This document shows positions 1 through 13,000 of a stretch of DNA of 64,000 bases, piece after piece. The stretch comes from Doris montereyensis (lineage: Eukaryota; Mollusca; Gastropoda; Nudibranchia; Dorididae), in the NCBI GenBank assembly GCA_037039925.1, contig JAXRKP010000133.1:329428-393427 (forward strand), in the 5' to 3' direction. How positions within the stretch are numbered: position 1 is the stretch's first letter; each line of letters starts with the position of its first letter. A program made the translations under genes and the position numbers. The notes under the pieces are model-generated. The model ran no database searches. It had not been told where the DNA came from and was given only the letters and a program-made list of their open reading frames with translations.

Positions 1-366
1 CATGTCTTTCACCTTCACAACACACCTGGGGAAAGTGGAAACAGTGTGTGTTACATGTCTTTCACCTTCACAACACACCTGGGGAAAGTGGAAACAGTGT
101 GTGTTACATGTCTTTCATGTTTCACAACACACCTGGGGGAAAGTGGAAACAGTGCGTGTTACATGTCTTTCACAACACACCTGGGGAAAGTGAAACAGTG
201 CGTGTTACATGTCTTTCACTTTCACAACACACCTGGGGAAAGTGGAAACAGTGCGTGTTACATGTCTTTCACAACACACCTGGGCAAAGTGGAAACAGTG
301 CGTGTTACATGTCTTTCACAACACACTTGGGGAAAGTGGAATCAGTGCGTGTTACATGTCTTTCCC
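1..366. repeat. Minisatellite, ~47-56 bp unit, truncated by window start
   Basis: About seven copies of a unit beginning catgtctttcac and containing cacacctggggaaagtgg and acagtgcgtgtta. Copies differ by insertion of accttcac-type segments. The open frames across it come from the repeat and are not genes. Confidence 0.9.
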
Positions 367-1010
367 AAGGATACACCGTCGGCCTTAGCATTGCCACGAT
401 TCAAACCGATGACAGCACAATCCCAAGTTGAACGGCAAAACAACTACACCATTGTGACGCCCAATTTAGAAATAGGATAGCTATAGATTTCACCCTCAAC
501 AATATGGCATGACACGTATGAGATTTGCATCTTTGATTTGATTGGAGTTTTAACCACATCCATAATTAAGGTGATCTCTGGGATTTTGGTTGGGTTTTGA
601 ATTTTATCTGGACTGCCCTGTAAACAGCCAAGGGATCTTTAACGTGCACAGAGTATTGTGATCTGCACACAGGACTTCCTTTTTTATCGTCCATCTCCGG
701 TGGGACTAGGTGTCAATCCACCTACCTGGACCAGGGGGTAGATTTTGCTCGAAAAAATAGAGACAATTTTCCAACCGTTGGCGGGCTCAAACCCATTACC
801 TTTTGGTTGAGAGGCCGACACTTTGCCTCTAGTCTACCGAGTCCCCAGATTTGCATCAAAATACTTTCAGATTTGTTTGTCCGTATCTCATTTCTTGAAA
901 GCAATGATAGCATTTTTTTAAATGTCATCGTGGTTTAATGTAATGTTTTTGTTAATTTGCTTTTGTTCTTGTGTTCTTTAATTCATTCTTTATCTTTCAT
1001 GACCCCATAG
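367..1010. other. Intron of the PHF20-like gene
   Basis: Contains a reverse-oriented SINE (551-846) and otherwise unremarkable AT-rich sequence up to the acceptor at 1010. Confidence 0.5.
551..846 (-). mobile_element. SINE family A (tRNA-derived), near full length
   Basis: Read on the - strand: tRNA-like head with actcggtagactagagg and a B-box-like gggtttgagccc, then a body with ctggtccaggtaggtgg, cacctagtcccaccgga, gtgcacgttaaagatcc and ggcaaaat, and a tail ggtgatctc..ttaattatggatg. Same family as the copies at 14.7, 41.6, 42.5, 44.1 and 61.8 kb. Confidence 0.8.
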
Positions 1011-1099
1011 GATCTTACGAGATTATTTTCTATGATGGGGTGACTAGATTGATTCAGCCAATCAACATTCAACCAATGCCTCAGGAAATGCAAATAGCT
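1011..1099 (+). CDS. PHF20: PHF20-like exon: Tudor-type segment
   Basis: Acceptor ...ccccatag, donor gtaagt; enters needing one upstream base and ends in phase 0. It encodes [20 protein letters not shown] and ten more residues. The Y-x-x-x-F-Y-D-G-V pattern is the end of a Tudor fold as found in PHF20 family proteins. First exon of this gene inside the window. Confidence 0.8.
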
Positions 1100-4000
1100 G
1101 TAAGTTTTTTCTTCCATAATAACTGAAGCTTGGTATTTGTGTATATCAATAGAAGGAGGAATACTAAGAGAGAAAGAGAGAGTAAATAAGATGAAGAAAG
1201 GTCTCTATAGGAATACTAAGAGAGAGAGTAAATAAGATGAAGAAAGGTCTCTATAGGAATACTAAGAGAGAGAGAGTAAATAAGATGAAGAAAGGTCTCC
1301 ATTTCATCTTTTAATTACAAGGATGTTTTAAAAATCAAGTGGAGAAGAGAAGTTATGCGTCACAAGATGATCATTTGTGATACGTTAAGTGGCTGTAGAA
1401 GAAAGAATCAACTTTTGTGTACCTTTATATTTGTTCTAAATAGCTTCAAGAGGCCCCAAAATCTGCAAGTGCCCCAGGGGTTGTCAAATCTTCTTTCAAG
1501 GATGTTCCTTTGCAGTTACCAGGTAAATAGAAGTGCCGTAAGAATATATACAGTTGATCTATTAAAGAAAGCAGAGATACTGATTTAAACATTGATTATG
1601 TATTTAAATTTCTAGGTTTGCTTGTTCCTCTGGAATTAAGAACTCTTTTTTTGTTTTAAACAATAAAAACCTTTATAAGTCCACATATGCATTACTTTGC
1701 GTCATTAAGCAGATATTTTTACACAGGCTTATTGCTGAACACTTTTATCGTATAAATTGCAAAGAATTCAACAATAAAATATGTACCATGAGCTAGTATT
1801 TTAACGTTAAAACTTGATCACTGACATCTACTTTGTATCAAGGTTTTAATCATTATTACTCTTCTTATTGCATTGAAGTTGGCAATGCGTCGGTATCCTC
1901 ATTTAATGTTTAAAAATTCTGATGATCTAATTCAGCCCTGGCTGTTTATTCCTAGCTAGCGTCCTGATACTGGGGATTTTGACCTAATTTCAAAACATAG
2001 CATAAAATAAACTAATTGCTCAATCGCTTTCATACCTCAGAAAGACATAGATACACTTTTGATAACACACTATAAGTCAAACAAAGATGAATTACTTACA
2101 AACTGAAAATTGTTATTGAATTACGCCACATAACACAGCACAAAAGTAGATTCTAGCACACAAACATTAGATCTTAATACTAGATCGAGTGACGAAAAGC
2201 TAACAAACTGTTTCAAAGGTTGTTCTAGATCTATATTGTTCATGGTATGTCACTTCTATAATGTATTTGCAACATCTGATTCATCATTGATGTTAGAATC
2301 AATGCTTCAATTTGCCTCAGTACTTTTCACAAACTGACGGACTGATTGGTGTGTAAATCGAAACACACTAGTTTTTACACACTTCGTTCTCACGTTGTGT
2401 GCTCAAACTATTTATAGAAACATTACAAAATCATCCCATTATTAGTGTCATTTCCTTAAGATGGACTAACAGCAGTGACAGCGGTCGGTGAATACATCTA
2501 TGTTACATTACGATAATATTCACGGTAAGTCAACGCCGAATATAATCGGCCGCAGAGCTGAATGGGTTAAGAAAGTTTCAAATTTCATTTACTCAACTGT
2601 ACTGACTGCCTATGAAATTGATGACATATTTCTACCGTGCCTGGTAAGTATCAGTCGTTTAATGTTCTATGTAAAATCTCAATTGTAACCCTTTGATCAT
2701 GTACAGAACATGTGGTACAAAGGTCACATTCGGCACAAGAGCCAAGCAAGGAGGACACCCCCTCTTGGAAGGACTCTGCTATTCATAGAGCTAAATTGTC
2801 AATTCAGGCCAGGAGGCATACCTTGGGCGAAAGGTAGGTGAAATGTTCATTTGCTTCTTTACTGATTGTATGTATATCAGTAACTTTGGAGAGAAAAATA
2901 GTCAGAGGTGGGAGCATTGTCTTTATTTAGACTTTCAAAATGCTGAGGAATTTCAGATTGAAAGTGTGTGAAAGCTGCGAGTTCCCCAGGGACCCTTGGC
3001 AGATGGAATTTCAGATAATTTTCCAAAGTTTCAGTTTGCGCAGCAAGTGACTGCACAAAATTGAAATACAGTTGGAATATTCAACAGAATCAAATATGAC
3101 GTACAAAATAAGTATTTGCAATATGGCGGGGGGTGGGGGGGACTTTAAAATAAGTTTGGGGTTGAATTTGCCTGAAACTGAAGAGACATTTAACAAAAGT
3201 AAAGTAGCAGTGGATTTCTTAAGAAATAGAAGCCTTACGAATAAGAAAGGAAAAGCACCCCTTATCAATAAACAAAAAAACTGTACAAGTATGAAAAGGC
3301 ACGCTGAAGATGAAAGACAAGCCTTTTAAAAAGAGAGGACTATAGATTAAACCCGGGTATATGCAACTAGAAGAAATGATGTATTATTCAAAATTCTCTT
3401 TGGGAATAACGGTCTTTTTGTTCTTCAATTGTTGATTTTTTAAAGCAAATATTTTTGATGAACTGAAGATAATTCATATTCCTCTCAGTATAATATAAAA
3501 AGATTGTCTTCCACTTTTGCCTTTTCTCTTCCTTTCTTTCATTTTATACCCTTTTATTTGTCAGCTCACTGCGGAGGTCTCCATACAAGAAGAAAAGAGT
3601 TGGTTTGACAGGTTTGGTCAAGGTGAGAGCAAAATCCCAGAAAATAGGGTAGAGAGAAATAAAGCATAAATTGGGAGTTTCAAATCTCTGCTTTGGCAAA
3701 AAAACAAACTAGTCTAACACTTTTTAAAAAGTCTGTCATTGAATCGCTGTGTACATATTAATATCTTCATAAGAAGTTCCTAATATAGAGCAATGTTACT
3801 TTTTCGCATTCCAGTTGTTTTATATTGTTATGCTAAACCCTTAAGGAATTTAATGACAAAACAGAAAGGTTAGGGTTCATTTCTGAAATACATGAGTTGA
3901 CTTATTTTGAAAATATTTTGCAGCAGAAAGCCATTCTCCTCCCCTACCCTTGATCTCAGCTAGACATGATCTTTCACATAACCCTATGAAATGCAAATCT

Positions 4001-7000
4001 AAACATCTAATAGTGTTTCTGTATATATAGCATTGAGTGTTGACTGTAGCATCTGTCTGAAACCAAAGAAAGCCGTAATTGTAGTAAACAGGGTCAGGAA
4101 TCTAGACTGAGAAAAAAATGCCATCTCTAAATCGAAGTATTATGACGTAATATTCTTCGACATCTTCACATGACACGTTCCTCTGTTAATATTTTGCCAC
4201 CTTTCCTAATCTAATCATTAGAGAGAAAGGTCTGCAGCCACGCTGTCACAATGTAGCACGACTATTGTGTCTGACATGTCACAATCAGTCACATCCTCGC
4301 CATCAGTCACATCCTCACCATCAGACATCATTGGCACTGCAGAGTTGGATTCGACCAGTGTTCCTAATGTAGCAGCCCATAGTGGTATCGATGATGACGT
4401 AGAGCCTCCTGTCAGTGAAGCTGTTCCCATCGGAGACAACAACCAGGCTCAAGATGAAGTTTGTAAGTGGCCATAACCAGAATTAGTACATAAGTATCGT
4501 GGTCAACTTCTGTGCTGAGAAAAGACTGGGGTTGCTCATGGAAAAGAAAAAAGGAGTTGATTTTTAAGGAATTTTTAAAATTTTATATTATATTTTAAAG
4601 ATAGTTTGTTGATTGCTTTAAAAAATCCAATTGTTGATGTTGTCTGTTAGTAACTGCTTACACGACATCGTTTCATTGTTTGTGTACATTGTATCGGATG
4701 CAAGATAATGTTGGTGGATAATCATTGCTCTTTTCTTTTTGTTGTTCTCTCTACAAGTTCTCAAGGGAGTTAAACGCGTGAAGAAGAGGGCCAACACAGA
4801 TTCCTCCCTGTCTAGCAAGAAGAAGAGGCCAAAGTTAAAAAGCTTTGAATTCTAAAAGTTCAGTTCACCAGGGGAGTGTCAGGGCAAAATCTTTTGATCT
4901 TGGAGGTAAATTTGGACATGTTTGTAATGTTAGGCTGGGTAGGACACTATTTCAGCAAAGGGAAAAGAAAGAGAATGATTATAGATACACCATAAAATGA
5001 TGGGGGTTTTTTGTCCCTGTTATCAAGCTGTATACTATAAACACAGGTAGTGGAAATGGAAATGTAGATATTCCATGACTCATAAATTATTGTCAATTTA
5101 ATTTGGGCAGGTCCGTTTTATGTTGAAGACGAAAACTCTGTCAATCATCATCATTGAGATCAACGGTATAGTGGAATGTCACAATGACGTATTTCATATT
5201 TTACTTTTTTCTCTAGGGTTTGAAAGAGTAAAGTGTCTTTATTTTGTATGTACGAAGAGTAAGCAGTTTGGAAGTTTTTACTAGTAGGTGCTACTTTCTT
5301 CCTTTCACTGTTTCACTTTTCTTTCATCTTGCTGTTCACTCTGAGATCACTGGATATGATGGACAGCATCAATTTAAATGAGAAAAGTAAACCCCCAAAA
5401 AACATATAAAGTATTTTTTTTTTTTAAAGTCAGTCCACAGAAAATCTGTAGGAGTGCTTATTGAAAGTTAAAAACCTGAGAGAATTATTGTATATTTTTG
5501 TGTGCAGTTCAATCAGGGTTTTTTTTTTCAACTGCTTTGAATTGAAACCATTGTTGTGTTTTTATTTCCTTTAGCTCCATCTACTCTTGTCAGCCTTCCT
5601 CCCTATAAGCCTGAGATCTTCATTCCTTCCAAGGCCTTTGTGGTAGAGGAGGATCATAATCATTTCAAATGTACCCACGAGGGATGCGGCAAGGCTTTCC
5701 GCAAGGAGAATCTCTTGAATTACCACATCAAGTACTACCATGCAGACCCAGAAAACCACTCAGCCACGCCCAGCAATACAACCACGTCTCCTCAAGTAGT
5801 CCAGTCTGCGTCACCATCTGCAGCGTCACCCAGTGCCAGCAACTCAGCCACAGGGGTGGTATCTCCTCTGTTGCCATCCCCTCTTTCTCTTCACAATACA
5901 ATCACCGGGACGCCATTTATAAGAAAGCGAAGGAAAAAGACTGATAGTGTTTGTAAGTCATTTCTCAGAGGCGTAGCAGTCATTTAAATAAGAATCTACC
6001 GATTATGCTTACAAAGAAATGCTGTTCACAAAAAGAAATGCTGTTCACAAAAAGAAATGCTGTTCACAAAAAGAAATGCTGTTCACAAACGTAACGCTAA
6101 AAAAGAACTTAATATACAAAAAGGACAAAATCACAGAAATGAGATCGTCATACCTTGATTTATTGACTGCAACAGAATAAGAGTAAAAAATCGGTTGAAA
6201 AGAACTCACCCACAATAACAAAACGAAACACTCATGAAATATGAGCAATAAGTCGTAGACAGGGTTTTGAAACTTGTAGAAATAATATGCGTTTCTGTTT
6301 GTGAACAGTGAGTGTACCATGTCTTTTGAGGTTGGTCTTTTTTCTTGGTAAGTTGCACAGTAATATAAAGTTTTAAAAATAGTCAAAAGTTTTATTTTAC
6401 TTAGATTTCGGTTGTCAATTATTCAATTATTCTTCTTTGTCTTTTTGGATAGTGACAATAAATGTTATTATTGTTATTGTAGAAACGAGTTCTGAGGAGA
6501 AGAAACAATAATTTGTGTTGGGACCTTTAAATGTTACTGAGACTTTAGAATAGTAGTTGTAAAGTTTAGCTCTTGATAAGGAAGCGGTCTGTTTCTGTAT
6601 TTGTTTAATAGCACGTTATTACTTGCATCAGACGACCAATTGAATACGTATTATACCTGGTTATATACATTGTCATAAGTAAAATGTTATTTGATTAATT
6701 CTCAGAAACAGGACCAGGTTATTGTTAACATAGTTTGAGAAATTAAGTTTTTACATTTTATTTCTTGTTATTATTTACTTTGCGATTAGTAACATATGAC
6801 ATGATTGCGATGTTGCTCTGTAGGCTCCACAGATTCTGATTTGTCCATTTCATCTCGTGGAAAATCTTCCAGCAAGCGTCAGCGTCATGACTCGGAAATA
6901 TCCATCACAGGGAGTCCAGACTTGGTACCAAGAGAGGCGTGGACAGGTGCCCAGTATCCCTTTTTTCCCTTTGTTTTTTAAGAGCTTAAGTCAAACACCC

Positions 7001-10000
7001 AAAGAAAAATGTTGATTTGAAGCTTTGATAATTGAGAAGGAAGAAATGTGGGGGGGGGGGGGGTTGGCTTTGAGTCTGTAAGTCTGTATGTATCTTGAAA
7101 AGTATGTATATGAGGGTTAACTACTTTTTGCTTCAATAAACCCTAAATCAATGACAGAGATTTAAAGAGATTGGGGTGGAGGTTTGATTTTGCAAAACTG
7201 ATGTCACACTTGGCCAGAAAGGTCACTATCGGCAAATTTGTTGCTGTTTATGACAAAATGGATTAATTCAAGTAAAATGATCAATATTTTTAGGAATGAA
7301 ACGGGTGTCATGCAAGTTTGAAGTAGTTTATGCAGTCAAATCTGTTCTTCGATTTGAAAATGAAATGTTGGCAGCTATGAAATAATATGTCATGTCTTCA
7401 TAAGCCACCATCATTGTTTACAATTTCTCTTGATCACCTTCCATATTTTACAAACAAAACAGACTTGAAACTGAGGACAATTGAAGACAGCCCCGCAGGA
7501 AACATCACTAAACCGGTCAAAACAGAGATGGAAGCTGATGTGGTAAACTGTGTTTGTGGCATCAGAGAAACCAATGGACTTATGATACAGGTTGTCACTG
7601 TGATTGAATTTCTCCTTAATGACATTGTATTGTATCTAGTATGTTTCATTTTCACTTCTCTGACCCCTGACTGCTGAACTATCGTCCTGTTGTGGCATTA
7701 AGTGCGAATCTGTGTTTCTGGCTGCATTTCAGTTCAGCCTTTGATCTGTAGTACAAGTATGGCCCATAGAGCTGGAGCTTATCCCTGCTTCTATGTCATG
7801 AAGTGGAAAGATGATAATAATCACGATGCTAGTCTGACGCAGGTTTTTACTCTCAAGGTAGTTTGCACCTGGGTTGAGTTGGATCTAGCTTTGCTAGGAT
7901 TCAGACCTAGCTCATATGATCTAAAGTCTGACAACCTAACCACTCGGCCACTGACGCCTCTTGATCAATAAAGATCGTTTTCGATTATTGGGTGTAGTGG
8001 TAGGAGTTCTTGCCTTTTTTATTATAATCGTGTTCGTTCTAGCAAAAGATGATATGCTGTCTCTTTGTTTCCTGTGTTAAATTAAAATCTAAACAGTTTG
8101 AAAACATTAATGTAGAAATGTGTGTTTTCTCACATGTTTTGTCTTTTTATGTCCTGTTTGAGGAAACTTTTAATTGATCCTTGGTATAGTAGTGCGTTGA
8201 TAATTTTAAATTTTTTTCAGCATTATTGTAACAATTATAAGTATTTATTTCCCATCATTATTGTACATCTGACCTTGTTTTATGAAACATTTGAATTGTC
8301 AATGGATCCTTTCTTAAGTAAATAATTTGATTACAGGCCATTCTGAATGGTGCTGTGTACAATTAGAAAAAAGATATTTGCCAGTGCAGATGAAAAACAT
8401 ATCCTTGAATTTAAAAAGGATGAACAGTTGAGCCTGTTCTTTTAATGTTGATAATTAAATATTGACAATACGTTATTTGTGTTGTCAGAGGTTTAACAAG
8501 GACCTGTGAAGAGGGTTATTATGACTTAACTACCCATTTAAAAAATCAAATCCAGATTAAGGAAGAAAATGTTTATGCTATAAAATTGGTAACCATGGAA
8601 GAATTTGTTTGAGAGGAGATTTTTTAAAAAAATAAGAAAAACCTTGTATGTAGCAATAGCTTGATAGCATGAAAATAAAGCCTGTTTTGGGTCTTGTTTT
8701 GCTTTTGATGTCTTTCCTCCAGTGTGATGTGTGCATGTGCTGGCAACATTTTATTTGTGTCGACACTAAAGGCACTGGCGTACCGCCCACCAGTTACGTT
8801 TGTTTGGCTTGTGAGAAACCCAAAGGTGAGACTTATTTTGAAGAACAAAGAATTTTATAAGCAAGAACTGGATTGGCGACTTTGGGACCAAATTGTTGAT
8901 TTTCTGTTCTTTACATATTCGGGTAGAACGATCATTTATCTACAAGTCTATGGCAGAAAAATGTCCATATGACGTATAATAATTTTGTTACAAAATATTT
9001 TGTAGGTGAGGTAAAAATACTCAAAATTGACCTCAATTACCCTAACACCAACTGAGAAGAGGGCACTGAAAACCTGTGTAATGTGACGGCTAATTGCCAA
9101 ATTTGGCAACATGGTATTTGCTTTGCTATCGACACACCGTTCGCTGATTTGGCCAAGCACTGAGTGACAGAGATGGAAGGCAAGCGTTACCGGTCGGTGC
9201 ATTGGTTAACACACGCACAAGTACAGGAATAGAGGAATAGAACAAAAAACTGGTCACTTTGAAGTCTGTTTTCACAACAGTGCACATCTAAACCTACATT
9301 TACAATCCTCTTTACATTAGTAATAATGCCAGAGACTGTCGAAAGAGTAAGGGGGTTACTACAAAAAGGGCAACCTGTCTGAAGCGTCTTGTTTTGTGTT
9401 ATTTCCTTTTGATTTCTTTATTTGCATTTTTCTTTAAATATAGTTTTTTGCCAATAAATTTCTATCTCCTCCATCATGTACTGGATGATTTGTATATTTG
9501 GCACACGGGTTCTTCTTGTCAATGTTAATAGACTGATGCCATTTTTATATCTCGTAAACTGAGAAAATATATTTTTTGTAGTAAAAATACCATGCACAAT
9601 GTATATAATTTTCAAAAATTCATTAATTTTTTTAATATCCAAAATATCTTTAAAAAATTACGTCGTCACTCTTGAGATATTGAATGGAAAAAAACGATCT
9701 ACACAGGTTTTGAGTGATTTTATTCATGACTAAGGGAGGAGATAGATTTTGAAAATTGGGTCAAAATCCAAGGTGGTGGCCATTTCCATTGCAACAAAGG
9801 ATCGCTGCAAACTCTTCAATGATATTGAAGGACTATATTTTGACAGTTACTCATACTTATACTAAAAGGTACTTATACTAAAAGGAAAAACCCTACCTCA
9901 AAAGGCCATTTTTACATATGCACGATGAATATAATTTTCAAAAATTCATTAAAAACAATCTATCTAAAATATCCAAAATATCCCTGACTGATTTGTGAAT

Positions 10001-13000
10001 ATTTTGATGGTCTAAAACTAAACATTCATACTTTACATCCGTTTTTCTGGCGGGTTTTTGTTTCCTTTCTCAGGAGTGAGGGACAGTTGTCGATACATGT
10101 ACGACATGAATTTTGAACGTCATGGCGAGCTTCCCACGTTCTCATTTTCCTCTGGCCGAAATCATCATCAAATAGATGCAAAGATGGCTCACCTGAAATC
10201 GACGGCAAAGAAATGCAATACCCTCTCATCTCTTTTGCTTGGGATGAAATCTGCTCTGCATTCCACCAGACGCCAGATTAAGATTTCAAAGTAAGAATTT
10301 ATTGCCTTTTGTATGTCTTATTGATTAGCCTTAAGTGAGTGATTAGAAGGTGCAACAATTCTAAAGAGAAATTTCTTGAATTGAATTTCAATGGCATAGG
10401 GGGAGAGAGAAAAAAACGAGAGTAATAGACAGACAACAGAAATACCAGAGGGAGGGAGAAAGAGAGAGAGGGAGGGATGGAGTGAAAGAGAGAGAGAGCT
10501 TTCTTTTGCCCTGAATATCAATGATCATACACTGCAATCCACCCAGCACAACCTTGGATAGCATGACACTACTAATTCCGTGACCAGTTTTTGGTGCCCT
10601 GACCAGTCATTGCGTGAAAATGATGAAAACACGTTCAAACACGTATCCCACCTAGTCGCCCATTGAATCCGTCAAGAGAGTTTTTGTCTCAGTCCTATCA
10701 GCTCCGCTCTCACATTCATACTACTTACTCCACTTTCTATTTATCAGATTTTTATGAGCTTTAAATCTAATCACATATTTCTTCTAGTGTAAATATTTCT
10801 ACTTCTACCATAATTTTTTCTCCTTGTCTTGTGTTGCTTTTCCTTTGATCAACTGTACCTCTGGCATTGCTAATGAGGAACATGTTTTCTGTGACTAGAA
10901 AGAAACCACAGAGTCCTTCATCGTAAAGAAAACTAAAATCTGTAAAATATCCTTAGCTGCCAACTGGTACAAATAAAAACGGATTTAGTTCGTTATTTTG
11001 GATTTGAGACTGTAGATCTGTATTTACCATGAAAAGTAGGTATATAAAGGTTAATCATGTTTCTGTTTTAAGATACACTAAACTATTGGCAGAGACTGGG
11101 GTGCAAGTTGGTAGATTCATTTTGAGTTTGCAAGACTTCCGTCAGATTTTTCTAGGAAGGCCAATGATCGGCAAACTTGTTGATATTTACCTTAAAAGGG
11201 GTTAATTCAAGTTAAATTACTAATGTTTTCTAGAATATCACGGGCTGTGGTGATAGCTGGAATTCATTTGCGTGGTCATTGTCTGCTTTTCGATTCGAAA
11301 AGGTTGGCAGCTATGGATAATGGAGTGTAAAAATCTGTGAAAAGAAGTGGTTATTGCAGAGGAAGTTGGCATTGCACGTATTTGGTTTCAATTATTTAAA
11401 ACAAGACAATTTAAGGTTAAATCAATATGCACAGAAACAGGCAAGAGTGTCGACATTGAAGAACATTTGTTTCAAGTTGAGCTTAGTTTGAAGTAGTACC
11501 ATGGAGTTACGGTATAACTTGGAAATATGCCAAACTTTTGTTGTCCGTATGTTATCAACGTATGTCTTCTTTTTTCTTTTTTGTATCCTCCTATTAATTT
11601 TAATCCTTTTGTTGTGTCCTACCTACAGGGAAGAAGATGACAAAGAATTTCAACTATGGCAGACAGACTGGGACAACTGGACAAAGCCAGAAGAAGATTT
11701 GACTTTGACGCCTCACTCTGTCGATCCTGTTCCTTCGCCGACCCCATCCACCTTCTTGTTTCCTCCTACGCCCACGCCACCTGCTTCCTCCAATCTGTCC
11801 AATCTATCTCCGTCAGCGTCATCCACCAATCAGGATGGAAATTTGATGTCGCCAACTCTGAATATCAATGACGTGAATGCCTTTGATGATGAGTCTGCAG
11901 ACGCCAATCCTTTGTCCCCGGACACCACTCCCGTTTCAACCTCTACCTCTGCATTTCAAGCGTCCGTCAACGCCATCATTTCCTCACTTTCCACGACCGC
12001 ATCCTTCTCTTTAGGGACTCCTGCGATGGATGCCGCTAACACAAAATCGTCATCAACTGAATCCTGTGTTAAATTGACTTCGTTATCCATAAAAGTGTCG
12101 CCGACTGATGTGGATCCTGCAAGAGCTGAGCGTAATCAATCGTGTTCTGTTACGCCGCCTTCAAGTCGGATGCAGCCGTTGGATACCCCTTCGACCCCAT
12201 CGTCGGAACGTAGACTCACAGCGTCATCAAATAAAGAGGAGTCAGCAGCTTGGTGTGCGACCTTTTCCCAGGATCAGGAGGCGACGCTGCTTCAAGGTTG
12301 GGTAAGGGGTCAGTGGTAACCGTGGTAACCAGAAGTATCCGGTTACCAGTGATGAAAGTGCTCCACTAAAAGAACCTCTGTCGGTCACGCAATTTAAACA
12401 TACAGAGGATGAGTCCACTGCTATTACCAAAACAGGTAAGGGTGTCATTGAAGTGACATACTTTAAGAACAGAGATGAGAATGCTATTACAACCTGTTTC
12501 GATTCGCCCGGCTCTAACAATTCAGCAAGTTGCACATCGTCTGCTTCACAAACTTTGACTTCTGTCTGTTCTACAGCTGTAACGTCCAATAGTTTGAGAC
12601 TTGATACCATATCTTCTTTATCGTTCCAAGCAAAGTCGCACAGTCCTCCGTCTTTAACATCCTCTGCATCACAGCAGCCGATAGCCTCTACTACTACCTC
12701 TTCTTCCTTATCAACAATCTTAAACTCAACCCTGAAAGCAGCTGAAAGTAAACGGAGTGCAGACCTGTCCAATGACAATGCAGCTGATTCTGACTCGTTG
12801 AAAAATGTGAGTGCCCAAAGGTCTGACTTGTCTCGCAGAAATTCTGATCCGTCTTCGCATTCCCATCCGGTACCGAAAACTGGTGAAGAAGAGAAATTGA
12901 CGGAAGGACTCAAAGACAAGGGACCATTTTCTGAAGGGAAAAAGACACCATTAGAGAAAACAGGGGGTCTTGCCACTCTGCCAGTCAAACAGAGACAAGA

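Noticed and set aside
1..480. Open frames at the left end
   Set aside because: Generated by the minisatellite, with shifting frames and no coding signature.
4853..4855. True stop codon of a short PHF20-like isoform
   Set aside because: The exon continues with an open +1 frame, a good donor and correct exit phase, so the stop more likely follows from an extra A. Not fully excluded.
12302..12434. Short intron within the long PHF20-like exon
   Set aside because: A GTAAGG donor and a cag acceptor exist, but joining them breaks phase and the acceptor lacks a pyrimidine tract. A one-base homopolymer insertion is simpler.
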